Positions 6,657-12,896 of a stretch of 12,896 nt of DNA are shown here, in pieces. The number at the start of each line of letters is the position of its first letter. Positions within the stretch are counted from its first letter, which is position 1. The stretch lies in assembly GCF_000003605.2 (NCBI RefSeq), contig NW_003129358.1:566539-579434 (forward strand), in the 5' to 3' direction. A program made the position numbers and the translations under genes. The notes below the pieces were generated by a model, which saw only the letters and a list, made by a program, of their open reading frames with translations, ran no database searches and had not been told where the DNA came from. This DNA is from Saccoglossus kowalevskii (Eukaryota > Hemichordata > Enteropneusta > Harrimaniidae).

Positions 6657-9600
6657 CTGTGAAAAGAAAAAATAATAACAATTAAATACCTTGCACATCA
6701 CGTACTGAAAACAATTTCAACTGCTAGAAATTTTCAAAATTTTATGACATTCAGGAAGACAACATTTTTGTTGAAATTCACTCAACTCTGTAATGTAGGA
6801 CCACCAGAGAAATTGTCACTGTGACAAAATTTAGCGATTCCAATTGACTCGCGAAATTTTCAAAACAAAAAAATAAATTGGTTGACAGTTTTCATAAATG
6901 TGTTCAGATGTGTGTAAACCACCAAATTATTTTATTAACACCAAATGTATTACTATGTTGAGGCTATTCTGTCAAATACTACTACTGTCAAATAATTTTA
7001 TTTTCAGAGAAAATAAAATCCAGCGAATATACCTTTTTACTTATACTTTACATTTAAATCATCAAAAAGACTTTTTTACTTTATTTAAGTTTAAGAATTG
7101 CAACAATCAAATGGAAAATGACAATTTATATTGAACAAGTCTCCATGGCAACACAAGATGAAGGATGGTATGGAGCAATGCATAGTAGCATACCTGATCT
7201 GTGTACCAGTAATATGGTGTGGGATCAATTCCCTCTCTTTTATACCCGGCTAATAACTCCTCATTGTCCCATATCCTCATAGATCCACCAACAATCTCAC
7301 CCACATTAGGCATTAATAAGTCAACCTATAATATAATATTTTACAAGTCAGTGATATTATGCAAATATTATGCAAATTTTACTACCACAGTGGTTTAAAT
7401 TACTGGGAAGAACACTACAGTGATACGAGTGATAGAACTTCCTAGATAGTTTTACCCATAATGCAGTGGGTTCATAGACTCTACAATCTGTTCATGACAA
7501 CAATGAACGTATTCATTCAAACAAGCAGCCTATCGGCCGAGATAGCTCCGCTGTTAGCAATGCACATTTCAATTAAAGAACTGAAGACATCATTAGACAA
7601 TGAACAATATGTATAGTATCAAAGCAATCGGACTTACAGTTTTTAACAAGAAGTCGAAAATATCACTTTCTACCAAAAATGACAAAAATATTCACCAAAA
7701 TTTGAGAATTGAAGATATCATCACAAAATGAACAAATCTGAGAAAGGTCTACATGTAGTATCTATATATGCAATATCAAAGCAATTGAACTATTGGTTTT
7801 TAACAAGAAGTCGTAAATATCACTTTTTACCAAAAATGACAAAAATATTCACCAAAATTAGAGAATTGAAGATATCAACATGAAATGAACAAACCTAAGA
7901 GAGGTCTACCCAAGGTACCTATACACCAAGTATCAAAGCATTCAGGCTTGTAGTTTTCAAGAAGAAGTCGAAAAAGTAAAACATTGACACGGACGACGAC
8001 GACGACGGACAATCACTCATATGATAAGCTCCGCTCGACAAAGTCGACAGTGGAGCTAAAAAGATAAAATAATCATTTTCCATTTATGACATGCCCATGA
8101 TGTTGATTTGGGAGAATTCTGTTTATATCTGTAAACAATTCCAGTAGTCAATATTGTAGACAGTTCAGATTTCAAGTTACATTATTTATAAAAATGTTTT
8201 TTTCACCAATGTTGGAAACAAATTATGCAGCTTTGATTTGTGAAAGGTGGCTCACCGGTTTGGTGCTCCAAGAGTCAATATAAAACATGACTAGAATTGA
8301 CAACAATTCAAACAAAGAAAATTTGGGTTTCTATTAGCCTCAAACTATTAAGCACACACACTAAAACTTTATTACAGAAATGTTTATTTGGTTTCTGATA
8401 CTCAGTACAGTGATGCCTGTGATTGGAAACGGATACTAGGATGTTAACATTTGTACAAATCAACTTACCGATTCAGTAACTTTGCGATTTTCTGGACATC
8501 TGAACATGTAGAATGACTTGATTTCAGTAGGAAATCTACATAAGAATATAGGCTAAAAGAAAAACGAAATGAATAGTTACAAACAATGTTTATACCTCAT
8601 AGAAATGATAGAGGCTATTGTAGAGGACCCACACATTCTTGTATTTTCTTCACAATTTGAGTTCTTTGAACTTTTAAAAATTGTCATCCACCCAACCGAA
8701 AATTTCAAGCTCTGGTTAATATGGGGGTTCAGAAACATTTAGTGAACTGTAATATTCACAACTCTCTTTGTTCCTCTCTCCATCCCTCTCCAAGTTTATC
8801 TATCCCTCTCTCTATCCCTCTCCTAGTTTATCTGTCCCTCTGTCTGTCTGTCCCTCTGTCTGTTCGTCCGACCATCTGTCCCTCTGTCTGTTCGTCCGAC
8901 CATCCATCTGTATATCTATCCACCCCTTTCCTTCTTCTCCTCCACTCTACACAGCAAGAAAAAAAATCCATAGCTGTACCTCGTTTATTTGATCTGTCAT
9001 TTTTCTTTCTGGCATCTCTGGAATGTCCTGTAAATAAACAATAATTTATCATTTACTGGTATTATTTATATTTATTTGCTAATTTTTTCATTCATTCATT
9101 CATTCATCTGTGGAGGATTTCAGCAGGTGATTCATACAGTAAGAACTAATTTTTGTCAGAATGAACAACTATTACATTTACTAGTTGATTATAGACTATT
9201 AAGCAGTCATGTTTTTTACTGTAACAAACCAATATGTCAAACATTCGCATACTACCCCGGTACTTGCGAGTGAGAATGTACTTTGCATAACAGCCCCCTC
9301 TGGTGGCAACAATATATTTATTTTCATCAAATTCAAACAGAAAGTAGAAAACTTCTTTAAAGTTTTAATATAAAATTTCTAACGATGAAAGTTTTGTTTG
9401 TTAAAAAAAAAAAGTAGCCACAAACATCATTTAATTTAGTCAAAAGTTATACTGAAATAATTGTTACAAACCTCTCCGAATTCATAATAAGTGTCATCTT
9501 CTTTCTTGATTTCATGTTCTCGAAGATATACTATTGCTTCACTGTAATTCATTCTCTTGAAAGGACGCTTGGGAGGTTTGAATTCCTGAAAAAATTAATC

Positions 9601-10197
9601 AGACCAATAGTAACCATGGTAATAGTTGCTATTTGTATTCCCAACTTCATATTTGCCTATAACTGGATGAAAATCAGGTTCCTATTGAAATCATTCATAA
9701 TAATGTTAACCTAAATATTGTTTTTTAAATTTGCATGTTTACATAATATACAGCAGATCTTTGGCAAATTCCAGCGCATACAACTGATTTTAATATAAAG
9801 CTACAATATTTAACAGAACATCGGAAAGCATCATGATTGACAGTTGTGCCAGGATGCAAGAAAATATTGCAAGTATGATGTATTAACAGTTATGCTGGGA
9901 CGCACAAAAATCGCAAACATTATGTAATGACGGTTGTGCAGAGATGCACGAATATCAAAAACGCGATGTATTAATGGTTATACAGGGACACACAAACATC
10001 ACAAGCATGAGAGTATTGATGTTTATGTTGGAAACTATAAATCTACATACATTCTACTTACTGGATGTAATTCTTTAATCAGTTGACCTACTGGTGAGTT
10101 CAGTGCACGTTCTACCACATCGCATACGAGCGATTCAATCCGATTTAACAGGTCATCGAAACATATAAAAGAACATTCAGCTTCAACGTGTGTATAC
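6525..10197 (-). CDS. NARS1: cytosolic asparaginyl-tRNA synthetase (NARS1), 3' part of a multi-exon gene
   Basis: Six minus-strand exons (10062-10197, 9472-9585, 8980-9027, 8469-8552, 7194-7325, 6525-6656) join in frame into about 215 C-terminal residues and a TAG stop. Visible landmarks are YTHVEAEC (end of class II motif 2), [63 protein letters not shown] and motif 3 ([15 protein letters not shown]). Family knowledge: it charges tRNA-Asn with asparagine using ATP, in the cytosol, as a homodimer. The wording matches the cytosolic enzyme, not mitochondrial NARS2. The anticodon-binding domain, motif 1 and first half of motif 2 must lie in exons beyond 12896, as none is found in 10198-12896. 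No stop or frame lesion is present. DDX49 follows 2.9 kb downstream on the same strand. Confidence 0.95.
7194..7325 (-). CDS. NARS1: NARS1 penultimate coding exon
   Basis: The acceptor TATTATAG|GTTGAC is at 7327-7326 and the donor CAG|GTATGC at 7193-7188; both phases are 0. The 44 codons include [20 protein letters not shown] and [17 protein letters not shown], segments of the asparaginyl-adenylate active site near-invariant in eukaryotic cytosolic enzymes. Confidence 0.96.
7531..8062 (+). mobile_element. non-autonomous pearl / Helentron-associated (HINE)-like element
   Basis: The parts seen, in order, are: a left end with TCGGCCGA and AGCTCCGCTG (7544-7553); a core of roughly 157-bp tandem copies (ATCAAAGCA anchors at 7618, 7775, 7932, with a shortened copy before the first); a (GAC)n microsatellite (7991-8010); and a right-end hairpin AGCTCC..GGAGCT with inner TCGAC/GTCGA (8027-8057). 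CAGTGGAGCT (8048-8057) is the near inverse of the left-end word (9 of 10). This layout is known for the pearl elements of bivalves and for HINEs mobilised by Helitron-like enzymes. There is no coding capacity. Exact ends and insertion dinucleotide are uncertain. Confidence 0.65.
7618..7978 (+). repeat. 157-bp core tandem repeat (two full copies plus partials)
   Basis: Full copies start at 7618 and 7775, and a third starts at 7932 and stops after about 47 bp. Shared blocks include TTTTTAACAAGAAGTCG, CCAAAAATGACAAAAATATT and GAATTGAAGATATCA. Copies differ at scattered positions. Confidence 0.88.
8469..8552 (-). CDS. NARS1: NARS1 internal exon ([14 protein letters not shown])
   Basis: The acceptor TTTTAG|CCTATA is at 8554-8553 and the donor TCG|GTAAGT at 8468-8463; both phases are 0. 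The 28 codons encode [19 protein letters not shown] and PENRKVTES, continuous with the neighbouring exons. It has no in-frame ATG-led frame of note and was found by direct reading. Confidence 0.94.
8764..8940. repeat. polypyrimidine CTCT/CTGT/CCAT tract with a 28-bp tandem duplication
   Basis: This is an almost pure C/T strand composed of degenerate CTCTCTATCC and CTGTCTGTCC words. A 28-bp unit TCCCTCTGTCTGTTCGTCCG + ACCATCTG occurs at 8851 and 8879. It is purine-rich on the NARS1 sense strand, in the intron after the 48-bp exon. The overlapping Ser/Pro/Leu-rich and Arg/Asp-rich frames are artefacts of composition. Confidence 0.9.
8980..9027 (-). CDS. NARS1: NARS1 48-bp micro-exon-like internal exon
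   Basis: The acceptor TTTACAG|GACATT is at 9029-9028 and the donor GAG|GTACAG at 8979-8974; both phases are 0. The 16 codons read [16 protein letters not shown], exactly the linker expected between YEFGE and PIFLCRFP. It lies just beside the polypyrimidine tract. Confidence 0.93.
9087..9106. repeat. (TTCA)5 microsatellite
   Basis: Five perfect TTCA units, in the NARS1 intron between the 38-codon and 16-codon exons. Confidence 0.85.
9472..9585 (-). CDS. NARS1: NARS1 internal exon ([14 protein letters not shown])
   Basis: The acceptor TTTTTTCAG|GAATTC is at 9587-9586. The donor GAG|GTTTGT at 9471-9466 is a weak donor, though the reading is unambiguous. The 38 codons encode [20 protein letters not shown], then [18 protein letters not shown]. 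Confidence 0.94.
9836..10035. repeat. 44-46-bp minisatellite, four and a half diverged copies
   Basis: Units begin ATTGACAGTTGTGC, ATTAACAGTTATGC, AATGACGGTTGTGC, ATTAATGGTTATAC and ATTGATGTTTATGT at 9836, 9882, 9926, 9970 and 10015. Each carries an (A/G)GGA(T/C)(G/A)CA(A/C) block followed by an A-rich half. The first runs directly against the NARS1 intron interior; the last abuts the 10062 exon donor side. Confidence 0.85.
10062..10197 (-). CDS. NARS1: NARS1 first visible exon (motif 2 C-terminal half)
   Basis: The acceptor CTGCAG|GTATAC is at 10199-10198 and the donor CCA|GTAAGT at 10061-10056. The exon begins with the last base of a split Glu codon, then encodes [30 protein letters not shown] and ends KELHP. 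The frame stays open upstream to an ATG at 10280, but those residues do not resemble the family (SYRAEQSRTRRHLAE is expected before YTHVEAE), so splicing at 10198 is preferred. Confidence 0.93.
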
Positions 10198-10269
10198 CTG
10201 CAGTAATTTGAATAATATGGTATGTCCATGATTAAAACATAGCTCTCAATAGACCATTTTCTGTTCACT

Positions 10270-10630
10270 GCGAGAATCACACGTTATGCGTGAAATTGAA
10301 TGTAAAACCAGGACAAACAAAGGTCATAGCATCATAGTGGCGCCAAACATCGCGTGGGATTCGACAAACGCGAAATATTTTGGGGGGCATTTCCATAATA
10401 AGATAATGTGCTGTACACATTTGATGATAGACAATTTCGATTACCGGTAAGTAAGGGTATTCGGAAGGAACATTCCTCTGTCTAAGATCGACCGGTCGAT
10501 TTGAGCTACGAAATAAAGAAATTATAGTTCAAAATCAAATCGTTTGTTTTTTGCGACAGACGTTCGATGCACGTCTTTCATGCATCTCGCGAGATCTCAC
10601 CGAAAAGTTGAACGGGAAATCACCTATTAC
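10270..10630. promoter_or_regulatory. CpG-rich stretch with CGCG palindromes (possible promoter)
   Basis: By eye there are about two dozen CpGs in 360 bp, denser than anywhere else except around the DDX49 start. It contains GGCGCC, ATCGCG, ACGCGA, the 14-bp palindrome ATCGACCGGTCGAT (10487-10500) and TCTCGCGAGA (10585-10594), a motif known from housekeeping and bidirectional promoters in vertebrates. Promoter function is inference; which strand or gene it would serve is unknown. Confidence 0.35.
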
Positions 10631-10766
10631 AACAATTGGAATTACCACTCGGTAGATTCTGTAATTTTATTTGTTTTTTTCTTTTTCTTACAAGCTCCAA
10701 AGTTAATCATTAACTGGTGCATTGACTTGCTTATTTAAGAAAACTTGTTATGGAAAAAACAATAAC

Positions 10767-11278
10767 AATTTGGTGTTCTGCTTAAAATTTAAAACTGAAC
10801 ATTCAAAATAGAGCATTTGAAATGTTACAAATAATTAATTGTTCAGTTTTTGATGATAGTACTTTAGTGGTATGTACATGAATATAAAACAAATTTTGAC
10901 TTTAATGTACCTTTCTAATTATACATGCTAATAAAATTTGGAGATATCGAATATTATAATAAAATGTATAAAAGTGTTGTAATGTCCAGTGAAATAACAA
11001 CATTTTGAGTTGAGTTTTAAATTTGGTGTTCTGCTTAAAATTTAAAACTGAACATTCAAAATAGAGCATTTGAAATGTTACAAATAATTAATTGTTCAGT
11101 TTTTGATGATAGTACTTTAGTGGTATGTACATGAATATAAAACAAATTTTGACTTTAATGTACCTTTCTAATTATACATGCTAATAAAATTTGGAGATAT
11201 CGAATATTATAATAAAATGTATAAAAGGGTTGTAATGTCCGGTGAAATAACAACATTTTGAGTTGAGTTTTAAATTTG
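10767..11278. repeat. 253-bp direct tandem duplication, near-identical
   Basis: Copy 1 (10767-11025) and copy 2 (11020-11278) align at an offset of 253 bp with only two differences seen (10975 T versus 11228 G; 10988 A versus 11241 G) and share AATTTG at the junction. It sits in AT-rich DNA upstream of the first visible NARS1 exon. The near identity means a recent duplication or a repeat kept uniform. Confidence 0.95.
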
Positions 11279-12007
11279 AATGTGAACTATTCCAGTTCAT
11301 GGGTGCCAGTGGAAGTTGAGAACAACTGAAAGGTACAAGTCAGGCTCTTTGATACGAATGGATTGAGAGTATAGATATGAATTATTTGCCCCAAAAAATT
11401 GGTTTATTCTTTATTCTAAGCTGCAAGTTATGTTTGTATGGGCTTGATCGGCTCCGTTGTAGAGTAATACCGGTAAATAAGTCCGTATTATACATCCGTA
11501 TAGATAAGTATCGTCAGTCGAGCGTTTCGGAGTTGTCAATGTATTTGTCAACACCGCCAGTCTGGGAAAATTGCAGAGATGCAAAATAGCTGCCTCCATG
11601 GGACAATGTATTGCAAAAAATAAATAAGTAAATAATCTCTTCCATAATCACACCAAAACATGCAGAGATGGTGAATATTGATTCATTTACCCAACGAACT
11701 GGTGTTGCATTCTCGCAGTGGAAGTTTGCAAAGAACATTCAGTTTTCGCGAGTCATTTCACTAGTACCAGCGAGTCCATCGTTATAATTGTATTCACGCA
11801 AGTTGACCTTTTGACATAGATTTTGATGATTAATAAATTAATTTTATTTTGAATGTTTTATAAAAAATAATAAACTTCGTTGATATATCTATTTTTAATG
11901 AACACCATACAATTGATTACAGTACCAAAATTACCTTCGTGAGAACAGTTTTAGAGTGCAGTTTTTGATTTTGAATCGTTAACTAAAACTATACAATTAA
12001 TGCTATT
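11279..12007. other. AT-rich non-coding DNA, probably NARS1 intron
   Basis: No exon with asparaginyl-tRNA synthetase wording is found on the minus strand. One TACCGGTA copy lies at 11468-11475. Short open frames on both strands show no family motif. Nothing else is recognised. Confidence 0.6.
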
Positions 12008-12193
12008 ATGCGAGAGCTTGTGGACACTCTAAAGGAGATTATTCGAATCTTCTTGGATGGAAACAGTTTGCCAGCGATCGCTAAATAAGATGGGCGAGCG
12101 TGGGCAAGAGTTCAAGGCATTGTGCGACATTTTCGTCGCACTAGTTTGGTTACGTCCAGCAAGAGCAGCGACCGACGTCGGCTAGCCTTATAA
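12008..12193 (+). pseudogene. Tc1-like transposase helix-turn-helix relic
   Basis: One plus-strand frame reads MRELVDTLKEIIRIFLDGN, SLPAIAK, a TAA stop (12086-12088), then DGRAWARVQGIVRHFRRTS and SKSSDRRRLAL, then TAA (12191-12193). The pattern of a first helix, hydrophobic G-N-S-x-x-x-IAK, a variable turn, RVQGIVRxFRRTxSV and an Arg/Ser-rich linker is that of the N-terminal paired-like DNA-binding domain of Tc1/mariner transposases. The internal stop and the lack of any DDE domain downstream (12194-12896) make it a dead fragment. Assignment is from recalled family pattern only. Confidence 0.45.
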
Positions 12194-12896
12194 TAAAACC
12201 CTTGAATTAACTGTATCTTGTTATGCATTCAAAATATCATTGTTGCAAAACATGATATTCAAAGGATACTAGTACGTGGTGACGGTACAGTGGGGAAATA
12301 TTCCAAGGAAAAATTGACTGGCAATGGGACATTCCATTACGGTAAATTGAGTGCTTGACACTCGCCATGCTAATATTACTACAAATACAAGATCATGACT
12401 GCATCAAATATCAACAAACTACCAATGAACAGAATTTACAATTACTATGGCTTTTTAATATCCATTCTCAGTTTTATATTCTTATTACATTTCATTGAAG
12501 TGTTACAGCAATGTTTCATGTACCCATAAAAGCAATGGAATAGTCCAACTACGCTGTCTCAAACGGCCACACATCAAAGGCATACCACATCCCATGTTTC
12601 GATAATCGTCCAATCAAGTTCTTGGTGCTTGCAACTACATTGTATTTTTCCCCGGCTGTCACACATTCCTGTTCGCGCTCTAACACACACACCCACACCC
12701 GTAGCTATAAAACCAAAGCTGTTCATACACTTGAAACAGTCTTTGTAACTTTGACCATAACGCTAATAAGTTTCGAGATGAATGCCTTCTCGAAAGTTCG
12801 TAGATTTCAAGGTACATGTGAACCCGACCTTGTTTAACTGGCATATTATACATATTTAAAGGCCCACTAGCTGTAATGAAAACGTCTCTAACGGCA
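12194..12896. other. non-coding DNA with a short CA run, no gene recognised
   Basis: A short interrupted (CA)n run lies near 12682-12699. The 71-codon plus-strand frame at 12622-12837 crosses it and has no recognisable domain. No NARS1 exon is seen on minus, so the next exon lies beyond the window. Confidence 0.55.

Larger units (their letters stand above)
7326..8468 (-). other. NARS1 intron holding the pearl/HINE-like element
   Basis: A 1,143-bp GT-AG intron. The repeat element at 7531-8062 accounts for nearly half. The remaining 8063-8468 and 7326-7530 show only AT-rich sequence. Confidence 0.85.

Noticed and set aside
8721-9052. Overlapping Ser/Pro/Leu-rich and Arg/Asp-rich frames on both strands
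   Set aside because: They are produced by the C/T repeat tract at 8764-8940 and overlap a confident NARS1 exon on the minus strand.
10198-10280. In-frame extension of the first visible NARS1 exon up to ATG at 10280
   Set aside because: The extra residues do not match the conserved SYRAEQSRTRRHLAE segment, and a good CTGCAG acceptor precedes the conserved part; kept only as a speculative isoform in the CpG-patch finding.
11377-11738. Overlapping 62-74-codon frames on both strands
   Set aside because: No domain or family motif and no match to the missing NARS1 exons.
1-12896. tRNA, rRNA or snoRNA genes
   Set aside because: No A/B-box pair with a cloverleaf and no rRNA core sequence was seen. 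Box C/D-like words exist in introns but without paired boxes and terminal stem, so none is called.

Overview
This is eukaryotic, almost certainly animal, nuclear DNA. It is AT-rich, most of it is non-coding, and coding sequence appears only as short exons (48-145 bp) joined by GT-AG introns. The repeat content (small inverted-repeat elements, a pearl/Helentron-like element with a 157-bp core repeat and an ACG microsatellite, a Mutator-type transposase relic) suggests a marine invertebrate. A mollusc is my first guess, but the window does not prove the clade.

Two conserved housekeeping genes lie head-to-tail on the minus strand. On the left, 251-3668 holds the first four coding exons of the DEAD-box RNA helicase DDX49 (yeast Dbp8 orthologue, a ribosome-biogenesis factor). 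These give 159 codons with Q motif, motif I, Ia and Ib; the DEAD box and second RecA domain lie beyond position 1. On the right, 6525-10197 holds the last six coding exons of cytosolic asparaginyl-tRNA synthetase (NARS1): about 215 residues from the second half of class II motif 2 to the stop codon. Its earlier exons are not found up to 12896. The two genes serve different steps of translation (ribosome production and tRNA charging). Nothing here shows that they are co-regulated; 2.9 kb separates them.

The rest is introns and intergenic DNA rich in repeats. From left to right: a 211-bp TA-flanked MITE-like element (1321-1531) in DDX49 intron 2; a 165-bp TTAA-flanked MITE-like element (2259-2423), a decayed Mutator/FLYWCH-type transposase fragment (2663-3216) and an overlapping 55-bp inverted repeat (3172-3322), all in DDX49 intron 1; a G18 run and a 40-bp minisatellite (5489-5728) between the genes; a pearl/HINE-like element (7531-8062), a polypyrimidine tract (8764-8940) and a 45-bp minisatellite (9836-10035) in NARS1 introns. 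Upstream of the last visible NARS1 exon come a CpG-rich, palindrome-bearing stretch (10270-10630), a very recent 253-bp tandem duplication (10767-11278) and a Tc1-like helix-turn-helix relic (12008-12193).

I see no convincing new gene system. The observations most worth checking are the CpG-rich patch as a possible internal or unlinked promoter, the pearl/HINE-like element, the nested inverted repeat in the transposase relic, and the recurrent TACCGGTA octamer.
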